A stretch of DNA of 64,000 bases, taken from contig NZ_NIOF01000021.1 of NCBI RefSeq assembly GCF_002205645.1, positions 1-64,000 on the forward strand, given 5' to 3'. The position numbers were made by a program, and so were the translations under genes. This document shows, one piece after another, positions 1-8,223 of this stretch (position 1 is the stretch's first letter; the number at the start of each line of letters is the position of its first letter). The notes below the pieces were generated by a model. The model was not told the DNA's origin. It did not search any database and worked only from the letters and a program-made list of their open reading frames with translations. This DNA is from Roseateles aquatilis. GTDB taxonomy: Bacteria; Pseudomonadota; Gammaproteobacteria; Burkholderiales; Burkholderiaceae_C.

Positions 1-395
<395 letters not shown>

Positions 396-400
396 TCAGG

Positions 401-2314
401 TCAGAGCGTCGCGTGGCCCAGGCGCTGGGCGAATTCATCGGCCGGCAGGAAGCCGATCGTCCGGGCCGCGGGCAGCTCGCGCCCCTGGACGTCGAAGAAG
501 AGGATGCCGGGGGGGCCGAACAACTGGAAGCGCTTGAGCAGCGCCTTGGCCTCGGCGCTGTTGGCGGTCACGTCGGCCTGCAGCAGGCGCGCCTTGCGCA
601 GCCGCGTGGCGATCGGGGGATCGGCGAAGGTGAGGTGTTCCATCTCCTTGCAGGCGACGCACCAGTCCGCGTAGAAGTCCAGCACCACCGGCCGATCGGT
701 AGAGGCGAGCACCGCGTCGAGTTGCGCGACGGTCGTGATGCGCTCGAAGGCTGGCGAAGCCGCGGAGCGGGAGGCGGCCTCGGCGCTGGCCACCGGCAAC
801 GCGCCGCCCGCCGCGCGCGCCAGGTGGCGCAGCGGCATCAGCACGCTGTCGCCGCCCGACAGCGCGCCGCCGATCATCGCGGCGGACCACAACGCCACCA
901 GCGCGCCGCCCGCCTTGAGGGCGCGGGGCCGGCCGGCCTCGAAGGCGCCCAGGCAGATCGCGGTGACCAGCGCGACCGCGCCGATCAGGAACATCAGCGC
1001 GCCGGTGGGCAGGACCGGCGACACCAGCCACAGCGCCACCGCGATGAGGATCAGGCCGAAGAAGGTCTTGACGTGCTCCATCCAGCGGCCCGCGCGCGGC
1101 AGCAGGGTGCCGGCGGACAGGCCGAGCAGCAGCAGCGGCGCGCTCATGCCGCAGGCCAGCGCGAACAGCGCCGAGCCGCCCAGCACCACGTCGCGCGTCT
1201 GGCTGATGTAGACCAGCGCGCCGGCCAGCGGCGCCGCCACGCAGGGCCCCACCAGCAGCGCGGACAGCCCGCCCATCAGGAACACGCCGGCATGGCGGCC
1301 GCCCTTGATCCGGTTGGAGGCGTTGTTGACCCGGTCCTGGATGAAGCCCGGCATCTGGAACTCCCAGACGCCGAACATCGAGAGCGCCAGCACCGACAGC
1401 AACAGCGCGAAGGCGCCCAGCACCCAGGGGTTCTGCAGCGCCGCCGCGAAGCCCGAGCCCAGCAACCCGGCGACGATGCCGGCGGCCGTGTAGACCATGG
1501 CCATGCCCATCGAGTACGCGAGCGCCAGGGTGAAGCCCCGGGTCCGCGACACCGGCGCGCCCTGGCCCACGATGATCGAGGACAGGATGGGCAGCATGGG
1601 CAGGACGCAGGGCGTGAACGACAGCAGCAACCCGCCCAGCAGGAACATGCCCAGGACGCGCGGCAGGCTGCCCGATTGCAGGGCGGCGGCGCTGCTGTCG
1701 ACGGGGGCCGGGGCGGCCGTGCCGGCGACGGCGGCCAAGGGCGCCTCGGCCGCCGGGGCCCGCGCCGGCGACGTGGACGCCGATGGCGCCGCGGCCGTCT
1801 CGATGGGCGCCGAGAGCGCATCCGGCCGAGCCTCCCAGCGCGCCGTCAACAGGCCGTCGCCGCCGCGCTCCAGGTGCACCAGCGCCTGCTGCGGCGGGTA
1901 GCAGAGGCCGCGGTCGGCGCAGCCCTGGTAGCGCACCGTCAGCAGCGCGGGGATGGCGCCGTCCGGCAGCGGCTGCACGACGCGCACGGCACCGGCCCAC
2001 AGCGTCATCGTGCGGTTGAAGTTGGGATCGAACTCCGCCTTGCCGGCGGGCAGCGCGGGCGCCGGCAGGGGCGTGCCGTCCGCCTCGATCGCGAAGCGCT
2101 CGCGGTAGAGGTGATAGCCGGCGGCGACGTCGAAGGCGACGACCAGCGCGCCGGGCCCCGAGGCCGCGGGCTCGATGCGGGCCTGGCCCGGAAAGGCCTG
2201 CGCGGGATCGAGGAAGGCGGCCTCGGTGCCCGCGGCGCGGGCCGCGGGTGGCGCGGCGACGGCCAGCGCGAGCGCGACCGCCGCGCCGGCGAAGAAGGTG
2301 GCGAGAGTTCTCAT
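401..2314 (-). CDS. dsbD: thiol:disulfide interchange protein DsbD
   Basis: Inner-membrane protein of 637 residues that carries reducing power from cytoplasmic thioredoxin to periplasmic thiol proteins and cytochrome c maturation factors. A signal peptide (residues 1-28) leads into the N-terminal domain, whose cysteine pair is at 132 and 138 (GCADRGLC). The membrane domain has one cysteine in TPCVLPMLP and one in GPCVAAPLAG. The C-terminal thioredoxin-like domain has CVAC at 552-555. All three redox pairs are present. The start ATG overlaps the apbE stop by 4 bp, showing translational coupling. It probably powers the thioredoxin-like domain encoded upstream in the same operon (inference). Confidence 0.95.
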   Translation of the reverse strand: MRTLATFFAGAAVALALAVAAPPAARAAGTEAAFLDPAQAFPGQARIEPAASGPGALVVAFDVAAGYHLYRERFAIEADGTPLPAPALPAGKAEFDPNFNRTMTLWAGAVRVVQPLPDGAIPALLTVRYQGCADRGLCYPPQQALVHLERGGDGLLTARWEARPDALSAPIETAAAPSASTSPARAPAAEAPLAAVAGTAAPAPVDSSAAALQSGSLPRVLGMFLLGGLLLSFTPCVLPMLPILSSIIVGQGAPVSRTRGFTLALAYSMGMAMVYTAAGIVAGLLGSGFAAALQNPWVLGAFALLLSVLALSMFGVWEFQMPGFIQDRVNNASNRIKGGRHAGVFLMGGLSALLVGPCVAAPLAGALVYISQTRDVVLGGSALFALACGMSAPLLLLGLSAGTLLPRAGRWMEHVKTFFGLILIAVALWLVSPVLPTGALMFLIGAVALVTAICLGAFEAGRPRALKAGGALVALWSAAMIGGALSGGDSVLMPLRHLARAAGGALPVASAEAASRSAASPAFERITTVAQLDAVLASTDRPVVLDFYADWCVACKEMEHLTFADPPIATRLRKARLLQADVTANSAEAKALLKRFQLFGPPGILFFDVQGRELPAARTIGFLPADEFAQRLGHATL

Positions 2315-3237
2315 GGCGTGGTGGGAGGTTGGATCAATCGTTCGGGATCGTGGGTGTGGCGGCGACCGTCGGCATCGATCAGCAGGAAGCCGACCCCCGG
2401 CGTGCTCAGCCGCGAGGCGGCCTGCGCGCCGATCAACATCGCCATCGTGGCCAGCGCGCCGGCGGCGACGCACAGCGGCGCCACGACGCTGACCGCCTGC
2501 CAGTGGCGGACCGGCTGGCCGGTGCGCGGATCGAGGATGTGGCAGCAGCGCCTGCCGTCCGCGGCGATGAAGAAGCGCTCGTAGTCGCCGCTGGTGGCCA
2601 GCGCGCCGTCGTCCAGCGCGATGCGCGCGCAGATCTCGTCCTCTCGGCGCGGGTGGCGGACGGCGAAGACCCAGGGCCGGCCGTCCGGACGCGGCCCCAG
2701 CACGCGCAGGTCGCCGCCCAGGTTGACGAAGCCGTGCCGCAGCCCGAGCGCGCGCAGTGTCGCGACGGCCCGGTCGACGGCGTACTCCTTGCCGATGCCG
2801 CCGAAATCGAGCTCCATGCCGTGGCGCGGCAGCGCGATCGCGCGGCCGTCCCACTGGACGCGGTCCCAGCCGATCAGGTCGAGCTGCAACGCCAGCGCAT
2901 CGGGCGCGGGCTCACGCCCGGCCTTGAAGTCCCAGACGCGGCGCAGGCCGCCGCTGGTGATGTCGAACAGGCCGTCGCTCTGGCGATGCAGCTCGGCGGC
3001 GAAGTCCAGCAACTGCGCCGTCTCCGCGTCGACGACCAGGCCGCCGTGCCCCGCCTGGGCGTTGATCGCGGAGATCACGCTGTCCCCGAGGTAGCGCGAG
3101 TACTTGCGCTCGATGCGGCGCACCTCCGCCTCGGCGGCCGCGCAGGCCTGCGCGGCGAGCGCGGGCGAGACGCCCTCCAGGACGATCTCGCTCGGTGAAG
3201 CCATCGCGGTGAAGGCCTGGCGGTGCGGATGCCACAT
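2311..3237 (-). CDS. apbE: FAD:protein FMN transferase (ApbE family)
   Basis: Transfers FMN from FAD onto a Ser/Thr of a target protein, forming covalent flavoproteins. The protein has 308 residues. Family landmarks are F.AMASPSE near residues 9-16, LDFGGIGKEYAVD at 143-155, NLGGDLRVLG at 172-181 and ATSGDYERFF..HILDPRTGQP at 214-242. The start at 3237 was chosen because the family match begins only a few residues later; ATG at 3204 would delete part of it. Oddity: no signal peptide or lipobox is visible, although many ApbE proteins are periplasmic. It lies 13 bp after the DUF3570 gene and overlaps dsbD. Its target is unknown; the neighbouring DUF4266/DUF3570 proteins are candidates by association. 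Confidence 0.9.
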   Translation of the reverse strand: MWHPHRQAFTAMASPSEIVLEGVSPALAAQACAAAEAEVRRIERKYSRYLGDSVISAINAQAGHGGLVVDAETAQLLDFAAELHRQSDGLFDITSGGLRRVWDFKAGREPAPDALALQLDLIGWDRVQWDGRAIALPRHGMELDFGGIGKEYAVDRAVATLRALGLRHGFVNLGGDLRVLGPRPDGRPWVFAVRHPRREDEICARIALDDGALATSGDYERFFIAADGRRCCHILDPRTGQPVRHWQAVSVVAPLCVAAGALATMAMLIGAQAASRLSTPGVGFLLIDADGRRHTHDPERLIQPPTTP

Positions 3238-3250
3238 CGGGACCGTCGCG

Positions 3251-4384
3251 TCAGAAGCGGTGCGACAGGCCGATCTGCAGCCAGTCCGCCTGGAAGCGCG
3301 CGAGCCCCGGCGAGCCGCCGCCGCCCAGGCGCCAGGCGGCGCGCTGCTCGTAATGCTCGAGGCTGAGGTCGGCGGTCCAGCGGGGCGCAAAGTCATAGGC
3401 GGCCTTCAGCCCGACGGTGACCGCGCCCAAGGCGGACAGGCGCTGGTCGGGGGACAGGTATTGCGGCGACGTCGCCGTGTAGCCGGGCGGGAACGGCGCG
3501 CCCAGCGCCGCGTCGTAGACCGGGTCGTAGTAGAAGCGCGCGGCGCGCTGCGTCGTGTAGCGCAGCAGCGGCGTCAGCGTCCAGCCGCCCGCGAGCGGCT
3601 GCACCCAGGCCGTCTCGATCGTGTTCGCGCGCACGCCGAAGCTGTCCGCGTAGTACCGCCAGCTGCTACGCAGCGTCGCCTTCCAGTCGGTGAAGTGGTG
3701 GTTCCACCGGGCCATCAGGGTGTACTGCTCGCGCCGGTCGGGCCGTCGATCCGGGAACTTGTAGGGGTCGGAGTACATGCCGTGGCCCCAGCTCGCGCCG
3801 ACGTTCAGCTGCACCAGGTCGACCGCGGTCCACGCCTGCGTCACGCCGGCGATCAGTTGCGTCGTGTCGCGACCGCGGCTGAGCGTGGGATCGTTGGAAG
3901 ACCCGATCCAGTCGTCGCTGAAGGAGGCGCCGATGTTCCAGGTCGTGTTGTTGTCCTCGCTGGAGCGGCGGTAGTCGGCGGAGACGCTGCGTGATCGATA
4001 GTCGTGCTCGGTCGAGTAGGCCGCGCCGATGGACCAGGCGTCACGGTCGTCGTAGCGGGTCACGCGGACGTCGCCGGCCTTGCGCTCCTCCTTCAGCCGG
4101 GAGGCGCCGGAGACCGCGCTGTGATACCGCGGGGACGCGCCGGACACGCTGTCGGTCACCAGCGAGCCCTCGACCGACCAGCGTCCGGCCACCGGCACCA
4201 TCAGGTAGAGCGAGGGCGCGGTGACCTTGATGCGGTCCAGGCCGGGCTGGCTGTCGCGGTAGGACAGCAGCTTGAAGGCCATTTCGGCCTGCTCGGGCAC
4301 GGTCTCCGCGTGCGCGGGCGCTTGCAGGCCGGGCAGCAGCAAGGCGGCGGCGAGCACGCCGCCCCAGGCGCCGGTGCCTGCCAT
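3251..4384 (-). CDS. DUF3570 protein, predicted outer-membrane beta-barrel
   Basis: Exported protein of 377 residues with a clear signal peptide ending near AHA-ETVPEQ. The mature part is rich in alternating aromatic/polar strands (for example WNIGASFSDDW, YTLMARWNHHFTDW) and ends in GLSHRF, with a C-terminal aromatic as in outer-membrane barrels. This matches DUF3570, a family I know as a neighbour of ApbE and DUF4266 genes; its function is not established. Start at 4384 gives a normal signal peptide; an in-frame ATG at 4414 would overlap the preceding gene by 20 bp. A role in housing or exporting a flavinylated or redox partner is only inferred from the operon. Confidence 0.82.
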   Translation of the reverse strand: MAGTGAWGGVLAAALLLPGLQAPAHAETVPEQAEMAFKLLSYRDSQPGLDRIKVTAPSLYLMVPVAGRWSVEGSLVTDSVSGASPRYHSAVSGASRLKEERKAGDVRVTRYDDRDAWSIGAAYSTEHDYRSRSVSADYRRSSEDNNTTWNIGASFSDDWIGSSNDPTLSRGRDTTQLIAGVTQAWTAVDLVQLNVGASWGHGMYSDPYKFPDRRPDRREQYTLMARWNHHFTDWKATLRSSWRYYADSFGVRANTIETAWVQPLAGGWTLTPLLRYTTQRAARFYYDPVYDAALGAPFPPGYTATSPQYLSPDQRLSALGAVTVGLKAAYDFAPRWTADLSLEHYEQRAAWRLGGGGSPGLARFQADWLQIGLSHRF

Positions 4385-4394
4385 GGTGTCGCGT

Positions 4395-4655
4395 TCAGTT
4401 GCAGCCACAACCACCGCCTCCCACGCCGTTGCCGCCGGAGGCGTTTTCCTTGCTGGTGTAGATGTGCTGGGCGAAGCGGTCGCCCAGGACGTCGCCGCCC
4501 ATGGTCATTTCGGGACGGGCGAGCGCGCCTTTCTCCCAGGCTTGCGGCGGCTTGATCGCGCAACCGGAGGTCGCGAGCGCGAGCAGCGCGGTGCCCGCGG
4601 TGATCGCGGCGGAGGCGGCCGTCGCGCGGCGACGGGGCATCGGTGGCAGGGACAT
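4395..4655 (-). CDS. DUF4266 small lipoprotein with Gly/Cys-rich tail
   Basis: Lipoprotein of 86 residues. The N-terminus is a signal sequence with lipobox ATSGC (lipidated Cys32); the mature part runs AIKPPQAWEKG, then HIYTSKENASGGNG and the tail GGGGCGCN with two cysteines. This pattern is the DUF4266 family, function unknown. A good ribosome-binding site (AGGAG, 6 nt before ATG) supports the start. It sits between the cytochrome/thioredoxin fusion and the DUF3570 gene. The Ser/Gly segment before the tail might take a flavin from ApbE, but a canonical DxxSGAT-like motif is not visible, so that is speculation. Confidence 0.82.
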   Translation of the reverse strand: MSLPPMPRRRATAASAAITAGTALLALATSGCAIKPPQAWEKGALARPEMTMGGDVLGDRFAQHIYTSKENASGGNGVGGGGCGCN

Positions 4656-4688
4656 CGGGGACTCCTGGAGAAGGAAGCGGACGGGGGA

Positions 4689-7250
4689 TCAGGGCGTCTT
4701 GAGCGCCGCGACGATGCGGGCCTCGAGGGCGGCTTCGTCCTCGGCACGGAAGCCGGCGTGCTGCATCAGCACACGGCCGTCCGGTCCCAGCAGCACCGAG
4801 CTGGGCATGGCACGCACGCCGACGCGGCGCGCCGTGTCGCCCTTCGGATCGAAGGCGAGCGCGACGCTGGCCGGCACCTGTTGCAGGAAGGACTGGGCGT
4901 CCTCGCGGCTCGCGTCGAGGTTGACCGCGACGATGCGCAGACCCTGCGCGCCGTACCGGGCCTGCATGCGATTCATCCATGGGAAGGACTGGCGGCAGGG
5001 GCCGCACCACGAGGCCCAGAAGTCGACGTAGGTCAGCCGCGCCTTGCCGTCGTGCAGCGGCACCGGCGCGCCATCGGCGCCGGGCACGCTGGCCACGCCC
5101 AGCGGCTGGCCGACGTCGGCGGCCCTGGCCGCGGGCAGCGCCGCGCAGGTCAGGGCCGCGGCGATCGCCAGCGCCTGGCGGCCCCGGCGGACATCGCGGC
5201 CGCGACGGCGCCCCCAGAGGACGATCGCGGAGAGGCCCGCCATCAGCAGCAGCAGCGGGTCCGCCGCGCCGGTGCCGGCGCCGATCGTGCAGCCCCCGCC
5301 GCCGCTGTTGGACATCGCGGCGTTGCCCGCGGTGCCGCTCAGCGCGACGGTGGCCGTGGCGGGCGTCATGTCGCCGCGCAGCGTCAGCGTGTCGGTATCG
5401 GTGCCGGCCGGCGCGGAGGCCGCCGCGGCGCCGGCGCCCAGCCAGCGCAGCGTGATCTGGCAGCTCGCCGCGGGGGCGACGGTGAACGGAGCGGCGCCGC
5501 AGCCGTTCGTGCCGCCCGTGTCCACCGAGAAGCGCGTGCCGCCGAGCGCCAGCGACGCGATGTGGAGCGGGCCGTTGCCGCTGTTGGTCAGCGTCAGCGG
5601 GCGGCCGGCGCTGTCGGCGGGACCGAAGTCCAGCGCGGCGGCGGACAGCTGCAACTGCGGTTGTGGCGCGCCCTGGCCGGTGCCGCTCAGCGTCAGCGGC
5701 GTGGGCAGCGTGGCGTTGTCCGAGGCGACGTTGACCGTGGCCGGGCGCGGCCCCACGACGCGCGGGCTGAAGCCGACCGCGAGATCGCAGCTCGCGCCAA
5801 CCGCCAGCGTGGCGCCGGCGGCGCAGGTGGAGGTGGCGTCGACGCGGTAGTCGGCGGCGGCGTCGCCCGCGAGCCGGAAGCTGCCCAGCGTCGCGGCGGC
5901 ATTGCCGGTGTTGCTCAGCGTGAAGTGCTTGAGGCCGCCGTCGGCGCCGACGATGACGGTGCCGAAGTCCGCGCCGCCGCTCGGCGACCAGGCCAGCACC
6001 GCGGTGTTGGCGAGCGCGCCGCTGCCGGCGAGCGCCACCGTCTGCGGCGAGCCGGCGGCGTTGCTGGTCAGGCTCAGCGTGCCGGTGGCCGCGCCGGCGG
6101 CGGTCGGGGTGAAGGTGACGGCGACCGTGCAGGTGCCGGCCGCGGGGACGCCCGCGCCGCAGGTGTGGGTGGCGGAGAACGGGCCGGTGGCGGCGATCGC
6201 GCTGAAGCTCAGCGCGGCGTTGCCGGTGTTGGTCACGGTGAGCGTCTGCGCGGCGGTGGTCGTGCCGACGGTCGCGGTGCCGAAGCTCAGCGTGGTCGCC
6301 GACAGCCCGACGCCGGGCGCGGCGGCGGACTGGCCAGTGCCGCTCAACGTGATGCCGACGTTGACCGCGGCACCGCCGGCGGCCGGCGCGGTGGCGGCGA
6401 CGGCGATCGAGGCCGAGCGGCTGCCCGCGGCGGCGGGCGTGAAGGTGGCGGTGACGGTGCAGGTCGCGCCGACGGCCAGCGGCGTGCCGACCGCGCAACT
6501 GCCGCCACGGGCGAAGTCCCCCGCGTTGGCGCCGGAGACGCCGATGCTGCCGAAGTCCAGGGACGCGCCGCCGGTGTTGGTCAGCGTCACGGTGCGCGCG
6601 GTGGACGGCGTGCCGACGGTCTGCGTGCCGAAGGCCAGCGTCGTGGCGTCGGCGGACAGGCCGGCCTGCAGGGCCGCGTTGGCGGTGCCGCTCAGGGCGA
6701 TCGGGATCGGCGTCGAGATGCCGTTGTGGCTGATCGTCAGCGCGCCGTTGCGGCTGCCGGCGGCGGTGGGTTGGAACACGACGCCGACGGTGCAACTGGT
6801 GCCGGCCGGCACGGTCGAGCCGCAGTTGCCGCCCTGCACGACGAAGTCGCCGCTGGCGGTGGCGCTGAGGTTGCCCAGCGCCGCGATGCGGCTGGCGCTG
6901 ATGGTGATCGTGGAGACAGCGCTCGACTGGCCGACCGCGGTCTGCGCGAAGCTCAACGAGGCCGGCGAGTTGCCCAGGTAGGCGGCGATGTCGGCCAGGT
7001 CGGATGCGTCGAAGCGGCCGGACACGCTGCCCATCTGCGGGATCGTGTTGATCGCGTTCTGGATCATGGCCGGGTTGTTGCGGCCCCGATCGACGACGGC
7101 GGTCGAGGCCACGGTGTGGCAACCGGCGCAGACCTGCGAGAACTTGGTCCTGCCCGCGATCGGGTCGGCGGCGAGGGCGGGTGCCGCCACGACCGCGGCG
7201 GCGATCGCGACGATCGCGCCAGGGAGGGCGGTGCGGAAGGAAAGGTTCAT
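4689..7250 (-). CDS. exported fusion: cytochrome c, HYDIN-like Ig repeats, JDVT-CTERM-type signal, TlpA-like thioredoxin
   Basis: One uninterrupted 853-residue frame. In order: signal peptide (1-28); class I cytochrome c with CAGCH at 41-45 and a likely distal Met73 (IPQM); about five choice-of-anchor-D/HYDIN-like Ig domains (96-640), each with a Cys pair such as CGSTVPAGTSC; a Gly-rich GGGGCTIG (650-657), a hydrophobic stretch (about 666-679) and GRRRGR, which is the architecture of a C-terminal sorting signal; a second hydrophobic stretch (691-711) that looks like a signal peptide; and a TlpA/ResA-like thioredoxin domain with WCGPC at 748-752. Such sorting signals normally end a protein, so the thioredoxin part looks like a formerly separate gene. 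The gene follows mrtJ by 13 bp. Whether the fusion is natural or a sequencing indel cannot be told here. Confidence 0.85.
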   Translation of the reverse strand: MNLSFRTALPGAIVAIAAAVVAAPALAADPIAGRTKFSQVCAGCHTVASTAVVDRGRNNPAMIQNAINTIPQMGSVSGRFDASDLADIAAYLGNSPASLSFAQTAVGQSSAVSTITISASRIAALGNLSATASGDFVVQGGNCGSTVPAGTSCTVGVVFQPTAAGSRNGALTISHNGISTPIPIALSGTANAALQAGLSADATTLAFGTQTVGTPSTARTVTLTNTGGASLDFGSIGVSGANAGDFARGGSCAVGTPLAVGATCTVTATFTPAAAGSRSASIAVAATAPAAGGAAVNVGITLSGTGQSAAAPGVGLSATTLSFGTATVGTTTAAQTLTVTNTGNAALSFSAIAATGPFSATHTCGAGVPAAGTCTVAVTFTPTAAGAATGTLSLTSNAAGSPQTVALAGSGALANTAVLAWSPSGGADFGTVIVGADGGLKHFTLSNTGNAAATLGSFRLAGDAAADYRVDATSTCAAGATLAVGASCDLAVGFSPRVVGPRPATVNVASDNATLPTPLTLSGTGQGAPQPQLQLSAAALDFGPADSAGRPLTLTNSGNGPLHIASLALGGTRFSVDTGGTNGCGAAPFTVAPAASCQITLRWLGAGAAAASAPAGTDTDTLTLRGDMTPATATVALSGTAGNAAMSNSGGGGCTIGAGTGAADPLLLLMAGLSAIVLWGRRRGRDVRRGRQALAIAAALTCAALPAARAADVGQPLGVASVPGADGAPVPLHDGKARLTYVDFWASWCGPCRQSFPWMNRMQARYGAQGLRIVAVNLDASREDAQSFLQQVPASVALAFDPKGDTARRVGVRAMPSSVLLGPDGRVLMQHAGFRAEDEAALEARIVAALKTP

Positions 7251-7263
7251 GGCGCGAGCCTCG

Positions 7264-7662
7264 TCAAGGGGATGAGAGAAGCGGAAGGACCGCGGGCGCC
7301 AGGAGCAGCAGCCAGCAGGCATTGAAAGCGGCATGCCAGGCGATGCAGCGCGGCAATGAGCGATGACGCCGGTAGCCGCGTCCGATCCACCACGCCGGCA
7401 GGGTCGTCGCGAGCGCCAGCGACAGCGCGGGCAACGGCGGCGGCGGTCCGGGCAGGGCGGCGGCCACCTGCGCGAGTACGTGCGCCGCGCCGAAGGCGAT
7501 GGCGGTCAGCCCGGCCGCACGGCGTCGCACCGTGTCGGCGCGCGAGCCCGCGAGCAGGTCCTGCAGGCCGAGGCGGAAAAGGATCTCTTCCACGCAGGGC
7601 GCCAGCAGGAGCTGCCGGAACGCGGCATCCCAGGGAAGCGGGGCAAGGAGGAAGGGCGGCAT
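7264..7662 (-). CDS. mrtJ: CPBP-family intramembrane glutamic endopeptidase, likely the JDVT-CTERM processing protease
   Basis: Small polytopic membrane protease of 132 residues with the three CPBP/Abi signatures: VEEILFR (Glu25, Glu26, Arg30), FGAAH (His61) and WHAAFN (His110, Asn114). CPBP proteases cleave within or next to membrane segments; one dedicated subgroup is paired with proteins bearing JDVT-CTERM sorting signals. The gene immediately downstream encodes such a signal, which supports the assignment. Start at 7662 places the EExxR motif at the usual distance from the N-terminus; longer in-frame starts extend into the repeat region without added similarity. First gene of the redox operon. 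Confidence 0.8.
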   Translation of the reverse strand: MPPFLLAPLPWDAAFRQLLLAPCVEEILFRLGLQDLLAGSRADTVRRRAAGLTAIAFGAAHVLAQVAAALPGPPPPLPALSLALATTLPAWWIGRGYRRHRSLPRCIAWHAAFNACWLLLLAPAVLPLLSSP

Positions 7663-7783
7663 GGGCGCGGAGCGAGCACACGGAAGTTGTGTGTGGGTTC
7701 CAGCGCGCGGGAAAAAGGTTGTGGGCTCAGGCGGACGGGCGCCCCTGTGCCTCATTCCGAGGCAGACCAATCATTTCCCTACC

Positions 7784-7849
7784 GTGACAAGCACTTGGCG
7801 CATCGCTGCCCGGGCAGCCAACAGACTTGTCCACAGCGGCCGTGGACAG
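7784..7849. repeat. interspersed repeat, copy A (TTGTCCACA hairpin element)
   Basis: One of three related elements of 65-70 bp in the gap between mrtJ and the histidine kinase gene (7663-8160, about 500 bp without a credible gene). The shared core is GCCAACAGACTTGTCCACAG. It is followed by GTGGACA, giving a 7-bp stem (TGTCCAC/GTGGACA) with a 7-nt loop. TTGTCCACA resembles a high-GC DnaA box (7827-7835), but the similarity between copies extends well beyond it, as in REP-like elements. Confidence 0.75.
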
Positions 7850-8009
7850 ACCGACGCCCCGGTGCACAGCCGGTGGGCAGTGTGGGCAACTGCATTCGGG
7901 CCGCGCGGTTTTCCTGCCCGTTCGGTGGGGTTCGGTCAAGCCCTCAAGGGCGGCGGCCGCCCGGCTCTCCCCAGTGCCACTTTGTGTGGCACGGCAAGGT
8001 TTCCCTTGT

Positions 8010-8076
8010 TGAAACAAGTACTTGCGGAATCCCTGCAAGGGCAGCCAACAGACTTGTCCACAGAACGCGGGGACAG
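8010..8076. repeat. interspersed repeat, copy B (TTGTCCACA hairpin element)
   Basis: Second copy in direct orientation, core at about 8043-8063. The flanking ACTTGCGGAATCCCTGC is also shared with copies A and C. Its hairpin has one mismatch (TGTCCAC against GGGGACA). The 9-mer TTGTCCACA is at 8054-8062. Confidence 0.75.
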
Positions 8077-8152
8077 TCCTGGCTGCTGTGAAAAACTCGC
8101 GCGACAGCCGAATTCAGGCATTGCCTGATTTTTGAGCAGTGCAAGGAATTCC

Positions 8153-8223
8153 GTGACGGATCAACGGCTTGCGGGATCCCTGCCCGGGGTGCCAACAGAC
8201 TTGTCCACAGAAGGGGTGGACAG
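8153..8223. repeat. interspersed repeat, copy C, overlapping the kinase gene end
   Basis: Third copy in direct orientation. Its hairpin is perfect (TGTCCAC/GTGGACA, 7-nt loop) and the 9-mer is at 8201-8209. It overlaps the 3' end of the histidine kinase gene, so the last 19 or so kinase residues (STPSVDKSVGTPGRDPASR) are encoded by repeat sequence. Confidence 0.75.

Noticed and set aside
4272-7325. A 1017-codon plus-strand open frame opposite the redox fusion gene
   Set aside because: Low-complexity Arg/Gly/Ala sequence mirroring the Ig-repeat coding region; no start signal or motif.
7784-8223. Replication origin based on three TTGTCCACA boxes
   Set aside because: No dnaA, dnaN, parAB or AT-rich unwinding region nearby, and the similarity of the copies extends far beyond the 9-mer, which fits interspersed repeats better.
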